Shown: positions 1 through 11,104, counted from the first letter of the stretch. The stretch is 64,000 nucleotides of DNA from Bradyrhizobium commune (GCF_015624505.1 NZ_CP061379.1:372001-436000); one strand, 5' to 3'. Numbers and translations: made by a program. The notes: generated by a model from the letters alone, not told the origin.

Positions 1-944
1 TTGCACGGCACCAGCAGGCCGTCTTCGCGCAGGCTCTGCATCAGCGGACGAATCACCTCGACCGTCGAGCCGGACAGCGCCGCCAGGGCGGCGACGGCCT
101 CTTCATAGCGCCGCTGCCGGGCGAAATTGAGCAGTGTCGCCTCGTTGAGCTGGCCGGTCGCCTTGAGATTTCCGATCGCCCGCTTGGCGCCCTCGAAATC
201 GCGGACGCCTGACATCTCGCGCTCGACGCCGACGGTGACGGCTGCGATGGCGCTGTGGATCTCCTCGAACAGATCCGGCGGCGCGCGCGACAACAGCCGC
301 GTGCGAACCACATCCGTCGCCGAGCGCAGCAATTGCCGGCGCAGCTCCGAGGGGAGGTCGAGGCGGACGCCCACGCTGACGGCGAGTTCGGGATCGGACT
401 CGGACTGCCCGACGATGATGGCAAATCCGTTGCCCGAGACGCGCGCGCCGGGATTGGCGGCGAGGCGCCGGCTGACGCTCGGATAGCGGCGCGCCAGCAG
501 CGCGTCGGTGACGATCTCCTTCAGCCACCAGCGGCCGGCGACCGCGAGCAGATGCGGCTCGCCCTTGGATGAGGCGATCTTGACCAGCTCGCCATCGTCG
601 AGGCGGGCGGATTCCTGGAGCACGGGGCCGGCGATGCGGATCTCGTCATTGTTGGCGAGACGACGGATGACGGAGGGCGGCGCCTGCGCGATCGGCGCCA
701 GCTGGGCGCTGATCTCGGCGAGCGCCACGCGCGCGCCCATGTCGGCGATGGCGCGCAGCTCGATGGTGCCGATCAGGCGCTCGAGCACGTCGTCGAACAG
801 CGCGATCTGCTCGTCGTTGAAGCTTCCGGCGGAGGACAGGAATAAGTCAGTGACGCGCCGGGCGGTTTCCATGCCCTTTTCCGTCGAGCCGGTCCTGATC
901 GCGGATTCGACCTCGTCGATGATCGATAGCTCGGCCTTGGACAT
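1..944 (-). CDS. DUF2336 domain protein, 3' end outside the window
   Basis: The minus-strand frame stays open from an ATG at 944 to the window edge (314 codons, no stop), so the C-terminus is missing. The start reads MSKAELSIIDEVESAI. The protein is alpha-helical, with a conserved FNDEQIALFDDVLERL-type segment near residue 45 and an AGPVLQ segment near residue 105. Both segments recur at similar positions in the protein encoded at 45789-46892, so the two are paralogs. The family (DUF2336) is largely alphaproteobacterial and I know no assigned biochemical activity. No signal peptide or membrane segment is visible, so it is probably cytoplasmic. Family assignment is fairly sure; function is unknown. 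Confidence 0.8.
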   Translation of the reverse strand, partial: MSKAELSIIDEVESAIRTGSTEKGMETARRVTDLFLSSAGSFNDEQIALFDDVLERLIGTIELRAIADMGARVALAEISAQLAPIAQAPPSVIRRLANNDEIRIAGPVLQESARLDDGELVKIASSKGEPHLLAVAGRWWLKEIVTDALLARRYPSVSRRLAANPGARVSGNGFAIIVGQSESDPELAVSVGVRLDLPSELRRQLLRSATDVVRTRLLSRAPPDLFEEIHSAIAAVTVGVEREMSGVRDFEGAKRAIGNLKATGQLNEATLLNFARQRRYEEAVAALAALSGSTVEVIRPLMQSLREDGLLVPC

Positions 945-1050
945 GACGCGCGGCTCGTCCTGAGCGGGTGACGGAAGCTTGTTCTAAGCAACCGCTATCA
1001 TTAGAGGCGAGCACTGAAGGTTTCGTAAACCATGGCACCCGGGCGGGCGC

Positions 1051-1815
1051 TTATTCCCCATTCCACCCGCAAACCCTGAGCCGCTCGTGCATGTGCGGCG
1101 GGGCCGGCGCGACGACGCGGACCGGCTCCTTGTTGCGGGAGATCGGCACCACGATCTCGCGGGAATGCAGGTGCAGAAGCGGCTCGCCGAAGCGCGGGCC
1201 GTTGCCGTAAATGTTATCGCCGAAGATCGGCCAGCCGGTCGCGGCCGAATGCACCCGCAATTGATGGGTCCGGCCGGTGACGGGTTCCATGGCGAGCCAG
1301 GTCAGCCCGTCGCCCCGGCCCATCACCTTCCAGTTGGTGATGGCCTTCTGGCCCTCGGGGTCCGGCTTCTGCCACCAGCCGCGTTCGGCATTGAGCCGGC
1401 CGAGCGGCATATCGATGGTGCCTTCGTCCTCAGTGGGGCCGCCCTCGACCACGGTCCAGTAGGTCTTGCCGATCTTGCCGTGCTTGAAGAGGAGGCCGAG
1501 CGAGGCAGTGGCTTTCCGATGGCGGCCGAGCACGAGGCAGCCGGAGGTGTCCTTGTCCAGCCGATGGGCCAGCACCGGCGGCCGCGGCAGGCCGAAACGG
1601 AGCGCGTCGAACGAGGCTTCCAGATTGGCGCCGCCTTTGGGGCCGCGATGCACCGGCAGGCCGGCCGGCTTGTCGATCACCAGCATCAGCCCGTCGCGAT
1701 GGAGCACGCGCGCCAATATCTCCTCGGCGGTCAATTCGGGAACATCGAGCAATTGCAAGACTTTCGTTTGTGGGCCGGAACGGCTAACACACCACCAGTG
1801 CGGTGGATTTGGCAT
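1051..1815 (-). CDS. RluA-family RNA pseudouridine synthase
   Basis: This enzyme isomerises uridine to pseudouridine in rRNA or tRNA. The RluA signature HRLDKDTSG is present, with the catalytic Asp at about residue 87, followed by VTGRTHQLRVH and GDNIYG motifs near the C-terminus. There is no N-terminal S4 domain, so it resembles the short RluA/TruC-like forms. Which RNA position it modifies cannot be told from sequence. The start is uncertain. The frame opens at 1929, but upstream sequence consists of two inverted repeats, and the ATG at 1815 lies inside one of them. A TTG at 1758 would place the start just before the conserved LLDVPEL segment. It is divergent from ftsY. Confidence 0.82.
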   Translation of the reverse strand: MPNPPHWWCVSRSGPQTKVLQLLDVPELTAEEILARVLHRDGLMLVIDKPAGLPVHRGPKGGANLEASFDALRFGLPRPPVLAHRLDKDTSGCLVLGRHRKATASLGLLFKHGKIGKTYWTVVEGGPTEDEGTIDMPLGRLNAERGWWQKPDPEGQKAITNWKVMGRGDGLTWLAMEPVTGRTHQLRVHSAATGWPIFGDNIYGNGPRFGEPLLHLHSREIVVPISRNKEPVRVVAPAPPHMHERLRVCGWNGE

Positions 1816-1859
1816 TCGCTCAGCGGCAGCCGCGAAATGCGAAGCGAATGCCAAATCCA
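1804..1859. repeat. Inverted repeat with 17-bp perfect arms
   Basis: The arm at 1804-1820 (TGGATTTGGCATTCGCT) is exactly complementary to 1843-1859, with a 22-base spacer. It lies in or just upstream of the pseudouridine synthase start and next to a second inverted repeat in front of ftsY. No poly-T follows on either strand, so a simple intrinsic terminator is not obvious. Confidence 0.8.
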
Positions 1860-1881
1860 GGGCCGCACTGGCAACAATATT

Positions 1882-1962
1882 TTCTCGTGCCGCTCTTCGA
1901 TTTGAAGTTCCTAACCGGACTTGCGGCAAGAGAGTAGGAACTTCAAATCGGCGGCACGAGAA
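1882..1962. repeat. Long imperfect inverted repeat in the ftsY leader
   Basis: The left arm (1882-1913) and right arm (1935-1962) share two perfect blocks, TCTCGTGCCG (10 bp) and GATTTGAAGTTCCTA (15 bp), separated by a few unpaired bases. The loop is about 21 bases. The right arm ends two bases before the ftsY ATG at 1965, so a transcript starting upstream would place the ribosome-binding region inside a stem. Confidence 0.75.
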
Positions 1963-1964
1963 CC

Positions 1965-2912
1965 ATGAACGATACCACGTCAGATTCCCCCAAGCTGAGC
2001 TGGTGGCGCCGCCTGTCCAACGGGCTGAAGCGCACCTCGTCCTCGCTCGGGACCGCGGTCGCCGATCTCGTCACCAAGCGCAAGCTCGACCGCGCCATGC
2101 TCGACGACATCGAGGACGTGCTGCTGCGCGCCGACCTCGGCACGTCTGTCGCGGTCCGGATCGCGGACGCCGTCGGCACCGGGCGCTACGACAAGGCGAT
2201 CTCGGCCGACGAGGTCAAGGACGTGGTCGCGACCGAAGTCGAGAAGGTGCTGTCGCCGGTGGCAAAGCCGCTCGAGATCGATGCAGCGAAAAAGCCGTTT
2301 GTCATTCTCGTGGTCGGCGTCAACGGCTCCGGCAAGACCACGACGATCGGAAAGCTCTCGCAGAAATTCGCCTCCGAAGGCCGCAAGGTGATGTTAGCTG
2401 CCGGCGACACGTTTCGCGCAGCAGCCATTGAGCAGCTCAAGGTCTGGGGCGAGCGCACGAAGACTCCGGTCGTTGCCGGCGCGCAGGGCTCCGACTCGGC
2501 GAGTCTTGCTTTCAACGCGCTGACGGCGGCGAAAGAGCAGAACATCGACGTGCTCATGATCGACACCGCCGGCCGGCTCCAGAACAAGTCCGAGCTGATG
2601 AACGAGCTCGAGAAGGTCGTGCGCGTCATCCGCAAGGTGGACGCATCAGCGCCGCACGCGGTGCTCCTCGTGCTCGACGCCACCGTCGGCCAGAACGCGC
2701 TGTCGCAGGTCGAGGCCTTTCATCGCACCGCCGGCGTCACCGGCCTGGTGATGACCAAGCTCGACGGCACCGCGCGCGGCGGCATCTTGGTGGCGCTCGC
2801 GGAGAAATTCAAACTGCCAGTGCATTTCATCGGCGTCGGCGAAGGCGTCGACGATCTCGCGCCGTTCACTGCGCGCGATTTCGCCCGCGCCATTGCCGGA
2901 ATCGAAAGCTAG
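1965..2912 (+). CDS. ftsY: Signal recognition particle receptor FtsY
   Basis: FtsY is the membrane-associated SRP receptor GTPase that docks ribosome-nascent chain-Ffh complexes for co-translational insertion. The 315-aa protein has a short basic N-terminal region, an N domain (about 15-105) and a G domain. The G domain shows the P-loop GVNGSGKT (118-125), DTFRAAA (148-154), DTAGR (200-204) and TKLDGTA (264-270). It lacks the long acidic A domain of the E. coli protein, as is usual in alphaproteobacteria. yciB follows after 3 bases, suggesting co-transcription. The leader contains an inverted repeat that could sequester the start. Identification is secure. Confidence 0.97.
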   Translation: MNDTTSDSPKLSWWRRLSNGLKRTSSSLGTAVADLVTKRKLDRAMLDDIEDVLLRADLGTSVAVRIADAVGTGRYDKAISADEVKDVVATEVEKVLSPVAKPLEIDAAKKPFVILVVGVNGSGKTTTIGKLSQKFASEGRKVMLAAGDTFRAAAIEQLKVWGERTKTPVVAGAQGSDSASLAFNALTAAKEQNIDVLMIDTAGRLQNKSELMNELEKVVRVIRKVDASAPHAVLLVLDATVGQNALSQVEAFHRTAGVTGLVMTKLDGTARGGILVALAEKFKLPVHFIGVGEGVDDLAPFTARDFARAIAGIES

Positions 2913-2915
2913 AGA

Positions 2916-3518
2916 ATGGACAAGACCCAGCCGCATCCGCTGTTCAAGCTTGCGACCGAGCTCGGTCCGCTGCTCGTGTTCTTCTTCGTCAATGCGAAGT
3001 TCAATCTGTTCGCCGCGACCGGCGCCTTCATGGTCGCAATCGTTGCGGCGATGATCGCCTCCTATGTGGTGACGCGCCACATCCCGATCATGGCGATCGT
3101 GACCGGCGTGATCGTGCTGGTGTTCGGCACGCTGACGCTGGTGCTGCACGACGAGACCTTCATCAAGGTCAAGCCGACCATCATCTACGGCCTGTTCGCC
3201 GCGATCCTCGGCGGCGGCCTCCTGTTCGGCCGCTCCTTCATCGCCGTGATGTTCGACCAGATGTTCAACCTGACCCCGCAGGGGTGGCGCATCCTGACGC
3301 TACGCTGGGCGTTGTTCTTCGCCGGCATGGCGGTGCTGAACGAGATCGTCTGGCGCACCCAGAGCACGGACTTCTGGGTGAACTTCAAGGTGTTCGGCGT
3401 CACGCCGCTGACCATGATTTTTGCGATCGCGCAGATGCCTCTGACGAAGCGCTATGGCGTCGAGCCGGTGTCGCTGGAGACCAGCGAGGCCGAGGCTGGG
3501 GATATCAGGAAGGGGTAA
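2916..3518 (+). CDS. yciB: Inner-membrane septation protein A (YciB/IspZ family)
   Basis: This 200-aa polytopic membrane protein starts 3 bases after the ftsY stop. It opens with [20 protein letters not shown], the family's conserved N-terminus, and has about five hydrophobic segments plus a conserved NEIVWR...FWVNFKVFG stretch near residues 140-160. In E. coli YciB is an inner-membrane protein linked to envelope integrity and intracellular septation. Its exact activity is not established. Pairing with ftsY fits an envelope-biogenesis role. The family call is firm. Confidence 0.9.
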   Translation: MDKTQPHPLFKLATELGPLLVFFFVNAKFNLFAATGAFMVAIVAAMIASYVVTRHIPIMAIVTGVIVLVFGTLTLVLHDETFIKVKPTIIYGLFAAILGGGLLFGRSFIAVMFDQMFNLTPQGWRILTLRWALFFAGMAVLNEIVWRTQSTDFWVNFKVFGVTPLTMIFAIAQMPLTKRYGVEPVSLETSEAEAGDIRKG

Positions 3519-3522
3519 CGGT

Positions 3523-3649
3523 CTCGTGTCCCGGACGCGCGAAGCGCGAGCCGGGACCCAGAACTTTCCAAGAGCGCCGTCGTGGTGACATGGGCCCCGG
3601 CTCTGCAGCGCATCGCTGAAGAAGCGCTGCGCCGCGTCCGGGGCACGAG
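3523..3649. repeat. Palindromic intergenic repeat (CTCGTGTCCCGGAC family)
   Basis: The ends CTCGTG(T)CCCGGACGCG and CGCGTCCGGGGCACGAG are near-perfect inverted copies about 127 bp apart, and each end has its own internal hairpin (ACGCGCGAAGCGCG). It lies between the convergent genes yciB and ccmG and belongs to the set of GC-rich palindromic elements scattered through this window. Confidence 0.8.
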
Positions 3650-3654
3650 CGGTG

Positions 3655-4251
3655 TTAGGAGCCAGCCCCCTTCAACGCCTTCTCCATCTCCGGCAGCAGC
3701 ACGCTGCGGAAATTGTCCGGTGTGATCGGGCCGACCAGCTTGTAGACGATGGTGCCTTCGCGGCCGACGACAAAAGTCTCCGGCACGCCATAGACGCCCC
3801 ATTCGATCGAAGCGCGGCCGTTGGCATCCGTGCCGACGCGGCCGAAGGGGTTGCCGTAACGCCCCAGGAAGCGCCGCGCATTGTCGGGCGCATCCTTGTA
3901 GTTGATGCCCACGAGCTGGAAGCGTTTGTCTTTTGCCAGTTCAGTCAGCAGCGGCGCCTCGTCGTGGCATGGCACGCACCAGGAGGCCCAGACATTGACC
4001 AGGCTGACCTTGCCCTTGAAGGCCGTGGGATCGAAGCCCGGCACCGGTGCGTTGTCGGCCTGCAATCCCTCGAGCGGCGGCAGCGTGGTCTGCGGCGCCG
4101 GCCGGCCGATCAGCGCAGAGGGAATCCGCGAGGGGTCGCCGCTGCCGAGCCTGAACCAGAACAGAAATGCGAGACCGATGAAGACGATCAGCGGCAGCAG
4201 CATCAGGAAGGCGCGTCGCGGCGGTGTCGCGGAGGTGGTTTGATCGCTCAT
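3655..4251 (-). CDS. ccmG: Cytochrome c biogenesis thiol:disulfide reductase CcmG (DsbE/CycY)
   Basis: This 198-aa membrane-anchored periplasmic thioredoxin reduces apocytochrome c (or CcmH) before heme ligation. It has one N-terminal membrane anchor (about 15-33) and a thioredoxin fold with the redox motif WCVPC (91-95). The family's GVYGVPE segment with cis-proline is at 152-158. It is the last gene of the ccmABCDG operon. Its ATG overlaps the ccmD stop as ATGA, indicating translational coupling. In Bradyrhizobium the equivalent gene is called cycY. The length is typical for the family. Confidence 0.95.
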   Translation of the reverse strand: MSDQTTSATPPRRAFLMLLPLIVFIGLAFLFWFRLGSGDPSRIPSALIGRPAPQTTLPPLEGLQADNAPVPGFDPTAFKGKVSLVNVWASWCVPCHDEAPLLTELAKDKRFQLVGINYKDAPDNARRFLGRYGNPFGRVGTDANGRASIEWGVYGVPETFVVGREGTIVYKLVGPITPDNFRSVLLPEMEKALKGAGS

Positions 4252-4427
4252 GGTGTATCCACTGCACTGCGGCTGGAGCGGCGGGTGATGCCGCTGCGCT
4301 CGAGCTCGCGCAGGCGCTGGGTCTGGCTGCGGTAGTCGAGCACGACCCAGCTGATCAGGAGCGCGACCACAAGCGCCGCGGCCGCGTAAGACGTCACGAT
4401 GAAGGACGCGTAGGGGCCAAGCGACAT
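4248..4427 (-). CDS. ccmD: Heme exporter protein CcmD
   Basis: CcmD is a tiny single-pass protein (59 aa from ATG 4427) that stabilises the CcmC-CcmE heme-handling complex. The sequence opens [16 protein letters not shown] and has one membrane helix (about 8-30) followed by a charged tail with [12 protein letters not shown], the usual CcmD layout. Three successive ATG codons (4433, 4430, 4427) are possible starts, and the first two overlap the ccmC stop. It overlaps ccmG by ATGA at its 3' end. Small size and position between ccmC and ccmG support the call. Confidence 0.88.
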   Translation of the reverse strand: MSLGPYASFIVTSYAAAALVVALLISWVVLDYRSQTQRLRELERSGITRRSSRSAVDTP

Positions 4428-4429
4428 CA

Positions 4430-5161
4430 TCATGCAGCTTTCTGGCTCGCCTGCATCATTTGCAGCGAGCGCACGCGTCGTCGCAAAATCTCGTTGCGCA
4501 TGGCTGCGAGATGCAGCGTGATGAACAGCAGCGTGAACGCGACCGCCATCACCAGCAGCGGAATCAGGAACGCCTTGTCGAGCGTCGAGCCGCCCATGCG
4601 CATCACCGAGGCCGGTTGATGCAGCGTGTTCCACCAATCGACCGAGAACTTGATGATCGGCAGATTGATCGCACCGACCAGCGTCAGCACCGCGGCGGCG
4701 CGTGCCGCGCGCGAGGGATCTTCCACCGCGCGCCACAGCGCCATCAGGCCGAGATACATCAGGAACAGGATCAGCACCGAGGTCAGCCGCGCGTCCCATT
4801 CCCAATAGGTGCCCCACATCGGCCGGCCCCACAGCGAGCCCGTCAGCAGCGCGAGGAAGGTGAAGCTGGCACCGATCGGTGCGGCGGCTTTCGCGGCGAC
4901 GTCGGCGAGCGGATGCCGCCACACCAGCGTGCCCAATGAGGCAATGCTCATCACGCCCCACACGAACATCGACAGCCACGCATTGGGCACGTGGATGAAC
5001 ATGATCTTCACGGTCGCGCCCTGCTGGTAGTCGTCCGGCGCGTTGGCGGATTGGTAGAGGCCGATCATGAGCAGGATGACGGTCAAGGCCGCAAGCCACG
5101 GCAGGACCCGCGCTGACAGCGCGAGGAACCGCGTGGGGTTGGCGAGGTCGATCAGCGACAT
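4430..5161 (-). CDS. ccmC: Heme ABC transporter permease CcmC
   Basis: CcmC is the integral membrane heme-handling protein that loads heme onto CcmE. From the ATG at 5161 (AGGA six bases upstream) the protein is 243 aa with six predicted membrane segments. It carries the tryptophan-rich heme-binding motif WGTYWEWD at about 116-123 and flanking periplasmic histidines, in FIHVPNAW and TLHQPAS. A longer in-frame start at 5188 is less likely. Its 3' end overlaps ccmD. In rhizobia it is also called cycZ. The match to the family is complete. Confidence 0.95.
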   Translation of the reverse strand: MSLIDLANPTRFLALSARVLPWLAALTVILLMIGLYQSANAPDDYQQGATVKIMFIHVPNAWLSMFVWGVMSIASLGTLVWRHPLADVAAKAAAPIGASFTFLALLTGSLWGRPMWGTYWEWDARLTSVLILFLMYLGLMALWRAVEDPSRAARAAAVLTLVGAINLPIIKFSVDWWNTLHQPASVMRMGGSTLDKAFLIPLLVMAVAFTLLFITLHLAAMRNEILRRRVRSLQMMQASQKAA

Positions 5162-5237
5162 GGTATCCTGATAATCACAGCTCAGCACTCACGCAATCAG
5201 CATAAAAGCGCGCAGCGAAAGTTGATCGGGCTCAAGC

Positions 5238-5906
5238 TCAGTCCAGTCCATGCTTCAGGCTCGCGGCTGCCGCAAACGGGCCGATCACGAGGCTCACCAG
5301 CGACAGCGCGCAGAGGATCGAGAACGGCGCGCCGAACGATAACGGCCCGGTAATCGCGGCCTCCGAGGCCGCCACACCAAAGATCAGCACCGGGATCGAC
5401 AGCGGCAGCACCAGCACCGCCATCAACAGCCCGCCCCGATGCAGCGTCACGGCGAGCGCCGCGCCGATCATGCCGGTAAACGTCAGCGCTGGCGTGCCGG
5501 CGAGCAGCGTCAGTGCCACCGCGGCGGTCGCGACCATGTCGAGGTTGAGCAGCAGGCCGAGCACGGGGGTTGCGACAATCAGCGGCAGGCCGGCGGCCAG
5601 CCAATGCGCCAGCGCTTTCGCGGCGCAGGCAAGTTCCAGCGGCGTCCGGCTCATGGTGATCAGGTCGAGCGAGCCGTCCTCATGGTCGGCCATGAACAAC
5701 CGGTCGAGCGTCAGCAGGCTTGCCAGGAGCGCACCCAGCCACAGGATCGCCGGCCCGAGCCGCGACAGCAGCGCCAGGTCCGGCCCGACCGCGAACGGCA
5801 TCAGCACGACGACAGTCAGGAAAAACAGCACCCCAATCAGCGCCCCGCCGCCAACGCGGAGCGCGATCCGGATGTCCCGGCGGATCAGGGCGGCGAGGGC
5901 GGTCAT
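5238..5906 (-). CDS. ccmB: Heme exporter permease CcmB
   Basis: CcmB is the membrane subunit that works with the CcmA ATPase and CcmC to release holo-CcmE. From ATG 5906 the product is 222 aa with about six hydrophobic segments and the opening ALIRRDIRIALR typical of CcmB. The conserved segment GSLDLI...PLELACAAKALAHW follows the first two helices. The frame remains open to 5987, overlapping ccmA, but the conserved N-terminus begins at 5906. The ccmA stop is 64 bases upstream and ccmC starts 76 bases downstream, all in one operon. Confidence 0.93.
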   Translation of the reverse strand: MTALAALIRRDIRIALRVGGGALIGVLFFLTVVVLMPFAVGPDLALLSRLGPAILWLGALLASLLTLDRLFMADHEDGSLDLITMSRTPLELACAAKALAHWLAAGLPLIVATPVLGLLLNLDMVATAAVALTLLAGTPALTFTGMIGAALAVTLHRGGLLMAVLVLPLSIPVLIFGVAASEAAITGPLSFGAPFSILCALSLVSLVIGPFAAAASLKHGLD

Positions 5907-5970
5907 AGGGTGGCTCCGGCAGGCGCGAAGGCGGTGCCGGGCCGCTTGGAAAGCTGAGGGTCGGGCCGCC

Positions 5971-6573
5971 TCATGCCGTCCCCCCAATCCGCAGCTCCCG
6001 CGCGTCGATCCCCAGCGGCGTATGAGTCGCCGCGATGATCAGGCCGCCGCGCGCCAGATGATCGCGCATCAGGGTGCCGAACATGTCCTGTCCGGCGGTG
6101 TCCAGCGCGGCGGTCGGCTCGTCCAGCAGCCAGATCGGGCGGCGGACGGTGAGCAGGCGGGCTAGCGAGAGCCGGCGGCGCTGGCCGGCGGACAGGAACG
6201 CGGCGGGCAGGTCGGCGGCGTGGTCGAGGCCGACGGCCGCAAGACTTGTCGTCGCGTCAAAACGCTCGCCGCCCAAGAAATCAGCCCAGAATGACAGGTT
6301 TTCGGCCACGCTCAGGGCCGGCTTCAGCGCGTCGCGATGGCCGAGATAGTGGCATTGCTCGGCAAGCGTCAGCTCGGCATCGCCGCCATCGAGCGCGATT
6401 GTGCCGCCAGCCGGAATGAGCAGCCCCGCGATCAGCCGCAGCAGCGAGGTCTTGCCCGACCCGTTGCGGCCGACGACCGCCAGTGCCTCGCCAGCGGCGG
6501 CCTCGAAATCGAGGCCGGAAAACACGTCGCGGCCGCCCCGCACGCATGTCAGCCCGCGCCCCGTCAGCCGCAT
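5971..6573 (-). CDS. ccmA: Heme exporter ATP-binding protein CcmA
   Basis: CcmA is the cytoplasmic ABC ATPase of the cytochrome c maturation system. The 200-aa protein has a Walker A GRNGSGKT (35-42), signature LSAGQ (127-131), Walker B WLLDEPT (148-154) and a switch histidine at about 184. It is the first gene of ccmABCDG and is divergent from acnA across a 253-bp intergenic region that carries a likely iron-control element. All catalytic motifs are intact. Confidence 0.94.
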   Translation of the reverse strand: MRLTGRGLTCVRGGRDVFSGLDFEAAAGEALAVVGRNGSGKTSLLRLIAGLLIPAGGTIALDGGDAELTLAEQCHYLGHRDALKPALSVAENLSFWADFLGGERFDATTSLAAVGLDHAADLPAAFLSAGQRRRLSLARLLTVRRPIWLLDEPTAALDTAGQDMFGTLMRDHLARGGLIIAATHTPLGIDARELRIGGTA

Positions 6574-6694
6574 CTCGCCCCCTGTCGAAGCTCCGAAAGG
6601 AGCTGCCAGGAAAACCCTAAGAAAATCTTGGGGTAGCGCATCAGAATTTTTGGCTCGCGACTTGCTGGGTACGTTTGTGGCTGTGGCGGCGCGG

Positions 6695-6709
6695 TTAGAA
6701 AGCTTCTAT
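6695..6709. promoter_or_regulatory. Candidate Irr iron-control element (ICE) between ccmA and acnA
   Basis: The 15-mer TTAGAAAGCTTCTAT matches the rhizobial iron-control palindrome TTAGAA-N3-TTCTAA at every position except the last. TAGAA-AGC-TTCTA is a perfect inverted repeat. It lies about 120 bp upstream of acnA and a similar distance from ccmA. In Bradyrhizobium the heme-sensing regulator Irr binds such elements. Aconitase (an iron-sulfur enzyme) and heme-dependent cytochrome c maturation are plausible targets. Binding is inferred, not shown. Confidence 0.6.
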
Positions 6710-6826
6710 AAGCCCGGAACTACTTGATGCAGCAACTCAACCTGCCCCTGCAAGCGACCCCACCGGATTCGCTGACGGTGTTAAAATACCCCTTGCCGGG
6801 TATAACTAACAATTGGGATTTCCTCC

Positions 6827-9547
<2,721 letters not shown>

Positions 9548-9596
9548 GCGCGAATTTGTGAACAGTGGCTCACTGCGACGTGAGTAGAAGGTTAAA

Positions 9597-9626
9597 CAAA
9601 GGCGGCCTATCACAAGGCCGCCTTTG
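9597..9626 (+). terminator. Terminator hairpin after acnA
   Basis: CAAAGGCGGCC (9597-9607) pairs perfectly with GGCCGCCTTTG (9616-9626) across an 8-base loop, 50 bases after the acnA stop. The following T-tract is short, but the 11-bp stem is strong. Confidence 0.8.
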
Positions 9627-9749
9627 TGCGTTATGGCTTTGGATGGGCCCGCCCGGCAGAAGACGTGTCTCGGGCGGCGGAATGTATTGCGCCCGTAAGA
9701 CTACGGTGACCATCAGGCGATAAGATCCTCCCCCAACCATTGACGAAGT

Positions 9750-10541
9750 GTGACGTTCGACATGACTGGAATGATGGCTTCTAATCTCGTTTCGCGATGG
9801 TCCGGTGCCTTATGGTCGGGAGCGCTCGGCATCTGTGCCATCGTCGCCGTCATCCGTCCTGCCGAGGCCGATCCCCGCGCCGTCGTCGAGCTCTTCACCT
9901 CGCAGGGTTGCTCGTCCTGCCCGCCCGCCGACAAGATCATCGGCGATCTCGCCAACGATCCCTCGATCATCGCGCTGAGCATGCCGATCGACTATTGGGA
10001 TTATCTCGGCTGGAAAGACACGCTGGCGGATTCGCGCTTCTCGGCGCGGCAGCGCGCCTATTCACGGATGCGCGGCGACCGCGAGGTCTACACGCCGCAG
10101 GTCGTGGTCAACGGCGCCGCGCATGTCATCGGCAGCGATCGCGCCGGCATCGAGACTGCGATCGGCAAGACCGACAAGGGCGCAGGCGTGATGAGCGTGC
10201 CGGTGACGATGTCGCTCGCGGGCAAGCAGATCAACGTGTCAGTGGCCGCGAGCAAGGAGCCGGCGGTCTCGCATGGCGAGGTCTGGATCTGCTCGATCGC
10301 CAAATCGGTGCCGATCGCGATCAGCCGCGGCGAAAATCGCGGGCAGCAGATCACCTACCACAACGTGGTGCGCAACCTGCTCAAGGTCGGCGACTGGAAC
10401 GGACATCCGGAAAGCTGGACAGTGCCGATCGAGAATCTCACCTCGCGCGATGGCGTCGACGGCGCAGTGGTCTATGTCCAGGACGGCAGCCGCGAGAAGC
10501 CGGGCCCGATGCTCGGCGCGGCGTATACGTCGCTGCACTGA
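9750..10541 (+). CDS. DUF1223 protein, exported thioredoxin-like
   Basis: The 263-aa product (GTG start at 9750; an ATG at 9762 is also possible) has a hydrophobic N-terminal segment ending around ADPRAVV, consistent with a signal peptide. A thioredoxin-like motif follows, ELFTSQGCSSCPPAD, with C54 and C57 forming a CxxC pair. This ELFTSQGCSSCPPAD block is the hallmark of DUF1223, a family without a proven function but with a thioredoxin-like fold. A periplasmic redox role is plausible. The gene stands alone between the acnA terminator and a palindromic repeat. Confidence 0.85.
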   Translation: MTFDMTGMMASNLVSRWSGALWSGALGICAIVAVIRPAEADPRAVVELFTSQGCSSCPPADKIIGDLANDPSIIALSMPIDYWDYLGWKDTLADSRFSARQRAYSRMRGDREVYTPQVVVNGAAHVIGSDRAGIETAIGKTDKGAGVMSVPVTMSLAGKQINVSVAASKEPAVSHGEVWICSIAKSVPIAISRGENRGQQITYHNVVRNLLKVGDWNGHPESWTVPIENLTSRDGVDGAVVYVQDGSREKPGPMLGAAYTSLH

Positions 10542-10574
10542 AGCACGTAAATCGTCTCCGAAAAAAATAGTCTC

Positions 10575-10679
10575 CGTCATTCCGGGGCGCGCCTCTTGGC
10601 GCGAGCCCGGAATCCATTTTTCATCGCGAAAATTGGATCGATGGATTCCGGGGCTCGCGCTTCGCGCCCCGGAATGACA
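10575..10679. repeat. Palindromic intergenic repeat (GTCATTCCGGGGCGCG family)
   Basis: CGTCATTCCGGGGCGCG at the left end and its inverse CGCGCCCCGGAATGAC at the right end frame two smaller hairpins and a central AATCCAT/ATGGATT palindrome. A close relative lies at 20682-20790 and a half copy at 43292-43329. Confidence 0.85.
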
Positions 10680-10705
10680 GCGAGAGAGAAACACCCCGCC
10701 ACAAA

Positions 10706-10820
10706 CAAAAAAGGACCAACTCGCGTTGGCCCTCCTTGTTGTGCGTACAGACCCGATCCTGACGACCCCGGGGGGCTGGGGGCTGAGGAATCCGGAACCG
10801 CTAGGACCGGGTCAACGCAC
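10706..10820 (-). ncRNA. Structured minus-strand RNA or 3' UTR ending in a terminator
   Basis: Read on the minus strand, a long hairpin (arms 10803-10820 and 10741-10760, GTGCGTTGACCCGGTCCT against AGGATCGGGTCTGTACGCAC) is followed by a second stem, AGGGCCAAC-GCGA-GTTGGTCCT. One pair of that stem is a G-U wobble possible only in the minus-strand RNA, and six T residues (10712-10707) follow. This is an intrinsic terminator for leftward transcription. No recognised RNA family matches what I can see. It could be a small RNA or the 3' end of a small leftward gene: the frame 10812-11033 ends inside the hairpin. Confidence 0.4.
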
Positions 10821-11104
10821 ACACGTCTTTTCGCAATGCAGGGCGGCAGGCGCTGGGCGGAAAAGCGGCGACACTATGATTCCTGCTAACGATCCCGTGA
10901 CGGTTCGTCGCGACAGAGTTCCACCGTTGCGTGTGCCCTGATGCGCGGTCGACTGGACGGGCTGAGTCGCGAACACCTTCGCGAGCCCCACAAGTGCCTC
11001 TTGCAGCGGGGAACAGTTGGCGCAATCATGCAACTGTCATGATCGGCGGTTCCGGGGACGGTCTTCGCGGACGAGGATCATGCTGTGCGATGAGGAGGCA
11101 CCCC
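10821..11104. other. Intergenic region upstream of the DUF2794 gene
   Basis: No convincing gene is visible. A leftward frame (11033 to 10812, TTG start, 73 codons) has a plausible tail with SRRTVTGSLAGIIVS, but no ATG and no ribosome-binding site, so it is only noted. An inverted repeat ACAGTTG/CAACTGT (11013-11019 and 11031-11037) lies about 70 bp upstream of the DUF2794 ATG and could be an operator. Confidence 0.35.

Noticed and set aside
6726..6742. TTGA-N9-TCAA resembling a FixK/FNR box upstream of acnA
   Set aside because: The FixK/FNR consensus needs a 6-base spacer. The spacing here is wrong.
10801..11025. A second leftward frame overlapping the 10812-11033 ORF
   Set aside because: It lacks a ribosome-binding site and its codon use is poor. 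Only the structured 3' end is supported there.
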